From the IMG/VR virus record IMGVR_UViG_3300047560_000067, positions 1 through 24,252 of that record: a DNA stretch of 24,252 bases. One strand, written 5' to 3'. The position numbers and the translations under genes were made by a program. Under the pieces are notes generated by a model that saw only the letters and a list, made by a program, of their open reading frames with translations, did no database searches and had not been told where the DNA came from. Below, piece by piece: positions 1 to 7,767 of this stretch (the stretch's first letter is position 1; each line of letters begins with the position of its first letter). This stretch comes from a virus.

Positions 1-663
1 ATTTATGCGGGTTCTATTGGCATATTGCCCTATGTTTCAGGCGGCGGCAGTGCTTTGTGGAACCTGACACTCGAATATTCGAGCGATAACATCACTTGGG
101 AGACCTTGGATGACCTCGGAGCGGTCACTGTGACCGATAACGAGTGGATTTGGACGGATATTAACCCCGGTCAGCTCGTGCAGTACTACCGAGTGCGTGC
201 ATCTGGCGGTACAACGCTCGCTTTGCGTGAGTTTTACGTCGGAAACAACTCAACCGAGATCACAATGTCTCGTTTGAACCGCGACGACTATACAAACCTG
301 CCAAACAAGAACTTCACATCGAACCAGCCCTTCCAATTCTGGTTTGATCGCACAATTCCCCAGCCAACTTTGTATTTGTGGCCAGTTCCAAGTGATCCGT
401 TCGTGCAAGTAACGGTGTGGTACAGCAAACAAATCATGGATGTGGGTGCTTTGACTGACGAGCTGTACATCCCAACACGCTGGTACGAGGCCACTTTGAT
501 GATGCTGGCTCACCGCATGAGCCTTGAGTTGCCCGGTGTCGATATGGCGCGTGTGCAGTACCTCGAAGGCCAAGCTGAAAAGTATCTGAATCAAGTTGAG
601 CAAGAAGAGCGCGACAAGTCGCCGATCTACTTCGCACCGAATATTTCGGTGTACACGAGGTAA
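1..663 (+). CDS. Head-tail adaptor-like protein with beta-sandwich region, 5' partial
   Basis: The frame is open from base 1, so the protein begins outside the window; 220 residues are visible. Visible residues 1-85 look like a discoidin-type beta-sandwich, with LEYSSDNITW, YYRVRASGG and REFYVG in the order and spacing typical of such folds. Residues about 88-205 resemble the second half of P22 gp4 / SU10-type phage adaptors: a hydrophobic strand pair (LYLWPVPSD, VTVWYSKQI) followed by two long helices (PTRWYEATLMMLAHRM, then an acidic helix ending EQEERDK). The adaptor at 12215 shares this strand-pair, turn, helix layout. Such proteins form the ring below the portal. The product stops at TAA 661-663, preceded by GAGG that serves the next gene. 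The adaptor assignment is by pattern only. A fibre-attachment or other virion protein is the main alternative. Confidence 0.6.
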   Translation: MYAGSIGILPYVSGGGSALWNLTLEYSSDNITWETLDDLGAVTVTDNEWIWTDINPGQLVQYYRVRASGGTTLALREFYVGNNSTEITMSRLNRDDYTNLPNKNFTSNQPFQFWFDRTIPQPTLYLWPVPSDPFVQVTVWYSKQIMDVGALTDELYIPTRWYEATLMMLAHRMSLELPGVDMARVQYLEGQAEKYLNQVEQEERDKSPIYFAPNISVYTR

Positions 664-666
664 GCC

Positions 667-1014
667 ATGCCGATCTTTTTGGACACCCGTGGAAATGCTA
701 CTTTATCGATAGCGATCTGTGATCGATGCAAGATGAAGCGCGCCCACGACGAGATGCGTCCAGATCCCAATTTCCCGGGTCTCCAAGTCTGTGGCCAAGG
801 GTGCGCAGATGAAAAAGATCCCTATAGACTTCCAGCCCGAAAAACTGAGAGAATAACGATCAGATTCCCACGTCCTGACGTGAGTGTTGCCGCCAATGAC
901 AACAACATTGTTACGACCCAAAATGGCGTGACTGGTGGTAGCTTCATCATCTCGACTGAGGGTAACACTCAGGATCCTGAGAATAATGGTAACAATGACC
1001 AACTGAGCCCATAA
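667..1014 (+). CDS. Small four-cysteine (zinc-ribbon-like) phage protein
   Basis: A 115-residue protein. Its N-terminal half holds a CX2C pair (Cys18, Cys21) and a CX3C pair (Cys42, Cys46), followed by the charged segment DEKDPYRLPAR. The layout CDRC-x20-C-x3-C and then a DPY/HP-type motif is familiar from short uncharacterised phage proteins beside head-tail genes, and suggests one structural zinc site. The C-terminal 45 residues are Asn/Thr/Gly-rich and probably disordered. The gene starts 3 bases after the adaptor stop, with GAGG at 657-660 as ribosome binding site, and ends 1 base before the fibre gene, so it is likely co-translated with both. Role unknown; a tail or connector assembly factor is a guess from position. 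The coding call is firm, the zinc site moderately so. Confidence 0.7.
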   Translation: MPIFLDTRGNATLSIAICDRCKMKRAHDEMRPDPNFPGLQVCGQGCADEKDPYRLPARKTERITIRFPRPDVSVAANDNNIVTTQNGVTGGSFIISTEGNTQDPENNGNNDQLSP

Positions 1015-1015
1015 T

Positions 1016-3199
1016 ATGTCCGCACAAGTAACGATCACGCAATTACCATCCGCTGGCGCTATTACGGGCTCGGAGCTCGTGCCAATCGTCCAGAATGGCC
1101 AAACCGTCAAGACCACGACAGGCGCTATTGCCGCCTCTCCAGCTCAGACACAGACGTTCCTGACCCTCAATCAAGAACCAACACTTCCCAACAGCCGTGC
1201 ATTGGCTGGCAGTACTGGTGTTGGTTTGGTCGATGGTGGTGCGCAGTCTACCCTTCAGATCACCTTAAATGGGGTCTCAGGAAGCCTTGAATCGTCCTCT
1301 AACGGCATTATTGCCAAGACTGGGGGCTCGGTAACAGGACGCACGTTTCAGACGTCTGGAAGCGGTTTAGGCATCTCTAATGCTGATGGCGTATCAGGTA
1401 ACCCAACATTTGCTTTGACAGGTGTTGCGGCTTCCGTTGCCGCGCTGTCTGGCACGGGCATGTTGGCCATGACTGGTGGCGGCACAACAGTGTCTGGCCG
1501 TGACCTTACAGGAACCGCAAATCAGATCACCATCACAAACGGTGACGGCGCTTCTGGTAACCCAACTTTTTCGATTGCAACTAACCCCGCGTTGCCCGGC
1601 ACTGGGGGTGTTGGCCTTCCCACTGGCACGACAGCACAAAGACCTGCATCTCCAAGCAACGGAACATTCCGCTACAACTCGACCACAGGCTTGCTGGAGT
1701 ACTACTCAGCAGGTACTTGGACAGCTCTTGCGGCTGGCTCTGGTGTAACCTCTGTTGCAACTGGTACAGGTCTGACTGGTGGCCCGATCACTTCGACAGG
1801 CACAATTTCAATTGACAATACAGGCGTGACTGCTGGCTCATACGGCGCCGCATCTAAGACATTGACAGCTACGGTCAACGCGCAAGGTCAATTGACAGCG
1901 ATGGCTGAGACCTCTATTGCAATTGCCAATACACAAGTCACTGGCTTAGGGACGATGTCCACGCAGAACGCAAGTGCAGTAGCAGTTACTGGTGGAACGA
2001 TCAACGGAACCTCAATTGGAGCGACTACACCGTCTACTGGTGCGTTCACATCGGTGTCGATGACATCTGGCACGATCACTACAGCTCCAACAAACGGTAC
2101 TGACATTGTCAACAAGGACTATGCAGACTCGATTGCATCTGGTTTGAACTATCACCAGCCAGTCAACTACGCATCGACCACTACACTACCTGCGTACACC
2201 TACAACAACGGCACAGGCGGTATTGGCGCGACCATTACAGCGAATGCCAACGGTGCATTGTCTTTGGGTGGTGGATCACCAACAGCGACTCAGCGTGTTT
2301 TGGTTAAAGATGAAGCTGGCGGCAATGCGGCTTACAACGGTGTGTATGTTGTCACGCAAGCTGGTACTGCTGGCACACCGTTCATTCTGACTCGCGCAAC
2401 AGACTACGACTCATCAGGTTCTGGAACCAATGAGATCGATGCAGGCGACTACGTTTTGGTGATCTCTGGAACACTGGCCTCTACTGCTTGGGTTCAGCAG
2501 ACTGCCCTTCCAATTGTTGTTGGTACGACAGCGTTGTCATTCGTGCAGTTCAATGCACCGATCACGTACTCTGCGGGTACAGGTCTGACGTTAGCGTCTA
2601 CAACTTTCAGCATCACCAACACAGCCGTTACTTCTGGTTCATACGGTGGCGCGGCAACTGTTCCTACATACTCAGTTAACGCTCAAGGTCAACTGACTTC
2701 AGCTACTGACGTTGCAATCGCTATTGCAGGCTCTCAGATCACTTCTGGAGCTGTGGCCATAGCAAACGGTGGTACAGGTCAAACAACTGCCTCTGCTGGC
2801 TTTAACGCGCTTTCTCCGATCACCACGACAGGTGACCTGATCATCGGTAACGGAACCAACAGCGCAACCCGCTTGGCTATCGGAACAAATGGTTATGTTC
2901 TAACATCCAACGGAACCACAGCTACTTGGCAAGCATCTACAGGTGGTGTCACTACCTTCAGTGGCGGAACAACAGGATTGACTCCTGCAACCGCAACCGC
3001 AGGTGCTATCACACTGGCAGGAACCCTTGCTATCGCTAACGGCGGCACAAACTCAACCGCTACACCGACTGCTGGTGGAGCTACTTACGGCACGGGTACA
3101 GCCATTGCATATACAGCGGCTGGCACAGCAGGTCAGGTATTAACATCAGCGGGTGCAAGCGCCCCAACATGGTCTGGAATTAACGGAGGAACTTTCTAA
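1016..3199 (+). CDS. Modular tail fibre protein
   Basis: A 727-residue Thr/Ser/Gly/Ala-rich beta protein typical of phage fibres. The N-terminus (about 1-40) has ITQLPSAGAITGSELVPIV, a frequent opening of environmental phage fibres and a likely virion anchor. A repeat containing NADGVSGNPTF / NGDGASGNPTF follows. About 200-235 is a segment ending RYNSTTGLLEYYSAGTW. Two related modules at about 248-312 and 519-580 each carry GTGL, SGSYG-like and VNAQGQLT motifs. Between them, at about 375-515, lies a compact domain with RVLVKDEAG, NGVYVV, TRATDYDSS and FVQF, known from many fibres. The C-terminus carries IANGGTGQTTAS and ends GGTF. No intramolecular chaperone or collagen-like segment is visible. 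The stop overlaps the next start (TAATG). Start at ATG 1016 has a weak ribosome site and is probably reached by coupling. Confidence 0.85.
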   Translation: MSAQVTITQLPSAGAITGSELVPIVQNGQTVKTTTGAIAASPAQTQTFLTLNQEPTLPNSRALAGSTGVGLVDGGAQSTLQITLNGVSGSLESSSNGIIAKTGGSVTGRTFQTSGSGLGISNADGVSGNPTFALTGVAASVAALSGTGMLAMTGGGTTVSGRDLTGTANQITITNGDGASGNPTFSIATNPALPGTGGVGLPTGTTAQRPASPSNGTFRYNSTTGLLEYYSAGTWTALAAGSGVTSVATGTGLTGGPITSTGTISIDNTGVTAGSYGAASKTLTATVNAQGQLTAMAETSIAIANTQVTGLGTMSTQNASAVAVTGGTINGTSIGATTPSTGAFTSVSMTSGTITTAPTNGTDIVNKDYADSIASGLNYHQPVNYASTTTLPAYTYNNGTGGIGATITANANGALSLGGGSPTATQRVLVKDEAGGNAAYNGVYVVTQAGTAGTPFILTRATDYDSSGSGTNEIDAGDYVLVISGTLASTAWVQQTALPIVVGTTALSFVQFNAPITYSAGTGLTLASTTFSITNTAVTSGSYGGAATVPTYSVNAQGQLTSATDVAIAIAGSQITSGAVAIANGGTGQTTASAGFNALSPITTTGDLIIGNGTNSATRLAIGTNGYVLTSNGTTATWQASTGGVTTFSGGTTGLTPATATAGAITLAGTLAIANGGTNSTATPTAGGATYGTGTAIAYTAAGTAGQVLTSAGASAPTWSGINGGTF

Positions 3200-3510
3200 T
3201 GGCACAAACAGGCTACACACCCATTCAGCTCTATCGCACAACGACTGCGGGAGCGGCCCCAACCTCTGGCAATCTAGCCGCTGGTGAGTTGGCGATCAAC
3301 ATTGCAGACGCTGACATGGCGCTCTATTCAAAGAACAACACTGGCACGGTAAAACGTCTCATCAACAATCCTGCGGGTTTAAAATATCCAACGGCTGATG
3401 GTACGAGTGGACAAGCTGTTGTGACTGACGGCGCAGGTAATCTGTCATTTGGCACTGCGGGTATTACAACAGGCAAAGCTATCGCGATGGCGATGGTGTT
3501 CGGTTTTTAA
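3199..3510 (+). CDS. Small fibre-type virion protein
   Basis: A 103-residue protein whose N-terminus (PIQLYRTTTAGAAPTSGNLA, then GELAINIADADMALY) matches the common opening module of environmental phage fibres, in which the stretch from LAAGELAIN to the sheet-forming KNNTGTVKRL caps a trimeric shaft. The middle has TADGTSGQAVVTDGAGNLSF, another widespread fibre motif, and the C-terminus is hydrophobic (GKAIAMAMVFGF). It starts in a TAATG overlap with the 727-residue fibre, and a strong GGAGG at 3185-3189 lies 9 bases upstream of the ATG. Probably a short fibre, fibre tip or trimeric connector that acts with the preceding fibre; exact role unknown. The hydrophobic tail resembles endings seen in several phage fibre sets. 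Confidence 0.7.
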   Translation: MAQTGYTPIQLYRTTTAGAAPTSGNLAAGELAINIADADMALYSKNNTGTVKRLINNPAGLKYPTADGTSGQAVVTDGAGNLSFGTAGITTGKAIAMAMVFGF

Positions 3511-3519
3511 GGAGCTAAC

Positions 3520-3894
3520 ATGGCGAATCCAAACATTGTCAGCGTTACCAAGATATACGGTAACACGACATACATCGTCGCAACGACAAGTGCTGTCGCA
3601 TGGACTGCACTAACGCCAGCGACCAACTACGTCAATAAAGTTGACAACATTGTTGCGGCTAACGTCACAACAGCGGCGGCAACAATTACGGTGTCAGTCA
3701 ACAGCGCGGTTTCTGGTGGCGGTACGGCTTATCGTATTGCTTACCAAGTCTCTGTGCCACCTAACGCATCCGTGATCATTGTTGACAAGACGACAGCTTT
3801 TTACGTAGGTGAAGCTCAATCTGTTGTAGTTACTGCAAGCGCAAATAGCTCAATTGAATTGACAGCGTCCTACGAAAACATGACAGATACCTGA
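3520..3894 (+). CDS. Beta-rich virion protein of the cyanophage structural type
   Basis: A 124-residue all-beta protein: NPNIVSVTKIYGNT at the start, then ANVTTAAATITVSVN, YRIAYQVSVPPNASVIIVDK, YVGEAQSVVVTASAN and the ending ELTASYENM. From memory this order (NIV..TTI.GKT, VPA.A..VVIDK, IYLEE..S, VTASAN, SYEEI) is that of a small structural protein common in T4-like cyanophages; this identification has not been searched. A jelly-roll or Ig-like virion surface protein is likely. The stop of the preceding gene is fused to its Shine-Dalgarno (TAAGGAG at 3508-3514), with ATG at 3520. It lies between fibre-type genes and the glycine-rich adhesin array, which fits a tail or capsid decoration role. 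Confidence 0.65.
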   Translation: MANPNIVSVTKIYGNTTYIVATTSAVAWTALTPATNYVNKVDNIVAANVTTAAATITVSVNSAVSGGGTAYRIAYQVSVPPNASVIIVDKTTAFYVGEAQSVVVTASANSSIELTASYENMTDT

Positions 3895-3906
3895 TAGGAG
3901 GCTTTT

Positions 3907-4767
3907 ATGTCTCTTATGAAAGTTGGCGGAGTTCTCTCCGTTGGACGTGATGGCATCAATTCACCTGTAACGCAGGTGGAGTACCTTGTCGTGGCTGGAG
4001 GTGGCGGGGGTGGTGGCACTCGAAACAATAACGGAAATGGAATGAGTGGCGGTGGTGCTGGTGGTTTGTTGACTGCACAAGGCTATCCCATAACTATCGG
4101 TTCTTCTATTACTGTGACCATTGGCGCTGGTGGTGCAATTTTAACGAACGGTACTAATACCGTTTTTGGGAACATTACTGCTTCTGGTGGTGGTTATGGT
4201 ACTGATGGTGGTGGCGGTACTGGAGGTTCTGGCGGTGGCGCTGGTGCTGGCAGTGGTCAACCTACAGGAGCATCAGGTGTTGCTGGTCAAGGTAATGCAG
4301 GCGGTGGGCAAAGTACTGGCGCTGGAGGCGGAGGTGGCGCAGGCTCAGTTGGATTAACTGGAAGTGTTAGTAATGGTGGTGTAGGCGGTGCAGGCATTAC
4401 TTCTAGCATTACAGGCTCACCAATTCAATATGCTGGAGGCGGCGGTGGTGGCGGAAACGGTACTGGCAATGGGTATCTTGGCGGTTTGGCTACTGGTGGT
4501 GGCGGTAATGGCGGCGACTCTGCATACAGTTTTACGACATTTGCACAGAATGGATTAGCAAACACTGGTGGCGGTGGGGGCGGTTGTGCGGGTTCGGGTT
4601 CAACTAATTACAACGGTTATGGTGGTGCAGGTGGTTCAGGTATTGTGATCATTCGTTACCCATCGTATTTAAATGCCGCCGCATCAACAACAGGTTCTCC
4701 TGAAACATACATTGCAGGTGCATGGCGCGTGTACAAGTTTGTTGCCTCTGGCACTATCACATTCTGA
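3907..4767 (+). CDS. Glycine-rich tail fibre/adhesin, copy 1
   Basis: A 286-residue protein. A short anchor of about 25 residues leads into a glycine-rich domain. Anchor motifs in order are VEYLVVAGGGGGG, GGGAGGLL, TVTIGAGGA, a VFGNITASGGGYG segment, GGSGGG, GQGNAGG, GGGGGAG, YAGGGGGGG, NTGGGGGG and SGIVIIRYP. The C-terminal part has TTGSPETY and a closing strand YKFVASGTITF. Such domains can pack as polyglycine-II helices, as in the phage S16 gp38 receptor-binding adhesin, so a surface-exposed host-binding role is likely but not proved. AGGAGG at 3896-3901 precedes the ATG. It shares the domain with the genes at 4774, 6235 and 7768. The single cysteine in the late GGGGGGC segment is unusual within the set. 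Confidence 0.8.
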   Translation: MSLMKVGGVLSVGRDGINSPVTQVEYLVVAGGGGGGGTRNNNGNGMSGGGAGGLLTAQGYPITIGSSITVTIGAGGAILTNGTNTVFGNITASGGGYGTDGGGGTGGSGGGAGAGSGQPTGASGVAGQGNAGGGQSTGAGGGGGAGSVGLTGSVSNGGVGGAGITSSITGSPIQYAGGGGGGGNGTGNGYLGGLATGGGGNGGDSAYSFTTFAQNGLANTGGGGGGCAGSGSTNYNGYGGAGGSGIVIIRYPSYLNAAASTTGSPETYIAGAWRVYKFVASGTITF

Positions 4768-4773
4768 GGTTTT

Positions 4774-6225
4774 ATGGCAAACGGTTTATTTAATCTCAAA
4801 CAAGTCGTTCAAGCTGTTCAGCAAGGTGGATGGCCTGCTCAAAAAACTCCAGCAGTTGAATATTTAGTTGTCGCTGGAGGTGGCGGTGGTGGTAATGGCG
4901 GCGGCGGCGGAGCTGGTGGCTTACTCGCTGGCGTTAGGTCTGTGGCTAATGGGCAATCACTTTTAGTTACCGTTGGCAGTGGCGGAAATGGTTCAACGAC
5001 AGCCGCCGCAGGGGTTACTGGTGGTAACTCAGTATTTGGAAATATTTTAGCCAACGGTGGTGGTGGAGGCTCTGGCTATCAAACCGCTGGAGCGGCAGGT
5101 GGCTCTGGAGGTGGTGGTGGTCGTTCTGATGTAGCTGGTGGTTTGGGTGGCTCTGGAATTTCTGGACAAGGAAATTCAGGTGGCAAAGGTTTAGACACAT
5201 CAAACAATGCTTCTGGAGGTGGCGGCGGTGCTGGAACAATAGGTCGCCCTGCTCTTTTTTCTGGATATTCTGGAATTGGTGGTACTGGAACAGCGTCTGC
5301 TATTTCTGGAACTGTTACAACTTATGCTGGTGGCGGCGCTGGATATGGCGCAACAAGCGGAGCGGTTCAAGCAGGTGCGGGTGGCGGAGGTTCAGGTGCG
5401 GCTGGAACAGCCAATACTGGAGGCGGTGGTGGCGGTAGTGGTTCTGGCACTGGATACAACGGCGGCTCTGGTATTGTCATTATTTCGTACCCAGACGTAT
5501 ATGCGGCCCCAACAGCTACAACAGGTTCGCCAACTGTAAGTACAAGTGGATCGGGTAGTGTTAACTTTGCAACTGCTGGATATTTCAGTACAGGCACTGG
5601 AACCGCTCCATCACAATCTGGTGACTTTACACTTGAAGGTTGGTTCAATCTTTCTACATTTAACCCCGGAGGTGGCGGTTATGCTTTGTTTGGGGGGACA
5701 ACTTCAGGAGCAAATTACTTTGGTATTAAGGGTACAAACATTGTCATTAACAGCGCCACAACAAGCGCAGAAAAGTTAATTGCTTGCACTTTGCCTTCTA
5801 CAAATACTTGGTTTCATTATTGCCTGATGAGGTCTGGATCAACTTTGTATGCTTTTTTAAATGGCGTATTACAAGGATCATCTACTTGGACTGATGTTTT
5901 GTTTTCTGCTGGAAGTTTGTTAGTTGGTGGCTATGGTTCTGCAACTTATATTTGCCCCGGTTATATGTCAAATTTAAGGTTGACAAATACGGCGGTGTAT
6001 TCAACATCTGGCTTTACTGTACCAACATCGCCTTTAACCAGAGTAACAGGAACAGCCCTTTTAATGAACACTGTGTCAGGCGCATATGCCGCTGATTCAA
6101 CAGGAACATGGTCTTTTCTTAATCTTTACACTGCTCCAACATGGAACGCTTTGTCACCATTCACAGGTACAGGCTACAAAAACCGTGTGTACACTTGGAC
6201 ATCCAGTGGTTCAATCACCTTCTAA
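4774..6225 (+). CDS. Glycine-rich adhesin with LamG-like domain
   Basis: A 483-residue protein with three parts. Residues 1-28 are a short anchor (LFNLKQVVQAVQQGGW) of the kind also at the start of the 7768 gene product. Residues about 29-245 are a glycine-rich domain with the same motif order as its neighbours, from VEYLVVAGGGGGG to SGIVIISYP. Residues about 260-430 look like a LamG / concanavalin A-type sandwich: FTLEGWFNLS, a short GTTSGANYFGI segment, NTWFHYCLMRSGSTLYAFLN, LLVGGYG, GYMSNLRLTNTAVY and ALLMNT. This order (EGW, WxHxxxxR, YxNG, xxIxxxR) is typical of the Laminin_G_3 family, which usually binds sugars or proteins. The last 20 residues return to the YTWTSSGSITF strand that closes the other copies. 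TGA 4765-4767 overlaps a GAGG ribosome site. Confidence 0.8.
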   Translation: MANGLFNLKQVVQAVQQGGWPAQKTPAVEYLVVAGGGGGGNGGGGGAGGLLAGVRSVANGQSLLVTVGSGGNGSTTAAAGVTGGNSVFGNILANGGGGGSGYQTAGAAGGSGGGGGRSDVAGGLGGSGISGQGNSGGKGLDTSNNASGGGGGAGTIGRPALFSGYSGIGGTGTASAISGTVTTYAGGGAGYGATSGAVQAGAGGGGSGAAGTANTGGGGGGSGSGTGYNGGSGIVIISYPDVYAAPTATTGSPTVSTSGSGSVNFATAGYFSTGTGTAPSQSGDFTLEGWFNLSTFNPGGGGYALFGGTTSGANYFGIKGTNIVINSATTSAEKLIACTLPSTNTWFHYCLMRSGSTLYAFLNGVLQGSSTWTDVLFSAGSLLVGGYGSATYICPGYMSNLRLTNTAVYSTSGFTVPTSPLTRVTGTALLMNTVSGAYAADSTGTWSFLNLYTAPTWNALSPFTGTGYKNRVYTWTSSGSITF

Positions 6226-6234
6226 GGAATTAAC

Positions 6235-7383
6235 ATGAGCGATAGATTGGGTGGTTATATTGCAGGACAGAACATCAATGTAGGTATTGGTACGTTCACG
6301 GCTGTAACTTCACCGACATTCACATTTGCTTCAACACAGGCTACACCTGATGTTGGTCAACCTGTTCAATTCGTGACTACTGGCACATTGCCAACTGGCT
6401 TGTCATTGAACACGACATACTATGTCATTAGTAAAAGTACAAATACTTGCCAATTCTCCACAACTCAAGGTGGTTCTGCTGTCACGTTCACAAACAGTTC
6501 AGGTTCTGGCACTCACACTGCTGTAACCCAACGCGCATTTAATCCTTACGCTGGCGCACCTGATACCGTAGAGTATTTGGTGGTTGCAGGCGGTGGCGGT
6601 GCGTCTAACTCTTATAGTTCAGGTGGCGGTGCTGGTGGTTTACTAACCGCCACTTCATTTGCGGTACCTACAGGAACTGCACTAACTGTAACTGTTGGTG
6701 CTGGTGGTGCTGGTGGTGTTGGTGGCTCTAGTGGAAGTCTTGGAGCCCAAGGAAGCAGTTCAGTATTTAGTTCAATAACTGCTACTGGTGGCGGTTATGG
6801 TGTTTACGGCAACTATGGTTCTGCTGGCGGTTCTGGCGGTTCTGGTGGTGGTGGCTCAGGTTACGATGGTGGTGTAGGTGGCGCAGGAACATCTGGACAA
6901 GGTAATGCTGGTGGTCAAGGCGCGGGCAGTCTTGTAAAAGGCGGCGGTGGTGGCGGCGGTGCAGGCGGTGTTGGCGGTAATGGCTCAAACCTTGGAAGTG
7001 CAGGCAATGGTGGGACTGGTATTTGTTCAACTATTACTGGTTCAAGAGTTTTTTATGCTGGCGGTGGCGGTGGCGGTGCTGAAACTACTGGTGGCACTTA
7101 TAACGCAGGTTTGGGCGGTGCTGGTGGAGGTGGCGCAGGCGTAGCTGGTGCAGGCGCTAATCCCCCAGTAATAAGTCCTAATAACGGTGTAGCCAACACT
7201 GGTGGCGGAGGAGGCGGTGCGCCTCAATACTCTGCTGGTGGCGCAGGCGGTTCTGGCATTGTTATCGTGCGTTACCCACAAATTAACTCAGCCCCAGCAA
7301 TGGTGACAGGTTCGCCTCAAGTGAGCTATGCTGACGGTTATCAAATTTACACTTGGACTTCTTCTGGTTCAATCATTTTCTAA
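6235..7383 (+). CDS. Glycine-rich adhesin with N-terminal beta module
   Basis: A 382-residue protein. Residues about 15-100 form a small beta module with DVGQPVQFVTTGTLPTGL, LNTTYYVISKS and a GGSAVTFTNSSGSGTHT ending; a related module lies inside the nozzle protein at 14106. Residues about 113-345 are a glycine-rich domain (VEYLVVAGGGG, GGGAGGLL, TVTVGAGGAGG, SVFSSITATGGGYG, GQGNAGG, FYAGGGGGG, NTGGGGGG, SGIVIVRYP). The end carries VTGSPQVSYADGY and the closing strand YTWTSSGSIIF. The beta module replaces the short anchors of the other copies, so it may mediate attachment or add a second binding surface. TAAGGA at 6223-6228 fuses the previous stop to the ribosome binding site. Host receptor binding is inferred from domain type and context. 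Confidence 0.78.
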   Translation: MSDRLGGYIAGQNINVGIGTFTAVTSPTFTFASTQATPDVGQPVQFVTTGTLPTGLSLNTTYYVISKSTNTCQFSTTQGGSAVTFTNSSGSGTHTAVTQRAFNPYAGAPDTVEYLVVAGGGGASNSYSSGGGAGGLLTATSFAVPTGTALTVTVGAGGAGGVGGSSGSLGAQGSSSVFSSITATGGGYGVYGNYGSAGGSGGSGGGGSGYDGGVGGAGTSGQGNAGGQGAGSLVKGGGGGGGAGGVGGNGSNLGSAGNGGTGICSTITGSRVFYAGGGGGGAETTGGTYNAGLGGAGGGGAGVAGAGANPPVISPNNGVANTGGGGGGAPQYSAGGAGGSGIVIVRYPQINSAPAMVTGSPQVSYADGYQIYTWTSSGSIIF

Positions 7384-7392
7384 GGAGCAACT

Positions 7393-7752
7393 ATGAGCCA
7401 TTTCGCAAAAGTAGAAAACGGTGTAGTGACGCAAGTCATTGTCATCGAGCAGGACGTTTTAAATCTTGGTCATTGGGGAGACCCAGCATCTTGGGTTCAG
7501 ACCTCATACAACACACAAGGTGGAGTTCACCGTCAAGGCGGTACACCATTGCGTAAAAATTACGCTGGCATTGGTTACACATACGATTCTGTTCGTGATG
7601 CGTTTATACCTCCCCAGCCATACGCTTCATGGGTATTGAACGAAGATACTTGCTTGTGGGATGCCCCTACAGCTATGCCAACCGATGGCAAAATGTATAC
7701 ATGGGACGAACCCACAACTGCATGGGTTGAAGTCGTAGCCCCAACAGCCTAA
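7393..7752 (+). CDS. Conserved phage protein of unknown function, cyanophage type
   Basis: A 119-residue protein, aromatic-rich and not repetitive, unlike its neighbours. Visible motifs in order: FAKVENGVVTQVIVI (an opening strand pair), WVQTSYNTQGG, GGTPLRKNYAGIGYTYD, RDAFIPPQPYASWVLNEDT, CLWDAP and a closing DGKMYTWDEPTTAWVEV. From memory this series of motifs occurs in a small uncharacterised protein common in marine cyanophages and other environmental phages, often beside tail-fibre genes; no function is assigned to it as far as I know. TAAGGAG at 7381-7387 fuses the upstream stop to its ribosome binding site. Its place between two glycine-rich adhesin genes suggests a fibre cap, fibre chaperone or accessory virion protein. 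The coding call is firm, the role open. Confidence 0.75.
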   Translation: MSHFAKVENGVVTQVIVIEQDVLNLGHWGDPASWVQTSYNTQGGVHRQGGTPLRKNYAGIGYTYDSVRDAFIPPQPYASWVLNEDTCLWDAPTAMPTDGKMYTWDEPTTAWVEVVAPTA

Positions 7753-7767
7753 TCTTCGGAGCAAAAG

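Noticed and set aside
4839-7281. Minus-strand frames rich in Pro or His across the glycine-rich genes
   Set aside because: They are shadows of GGN codon runs read on the other strand and in shifted frames; every neighbour is on the + strand.
7353-7556. Plus-strand frame overlapping the 119-residue gene
   Set aside because: It lies in another frame of two well-supported genes and lacks a ribosome site and any family pattern.
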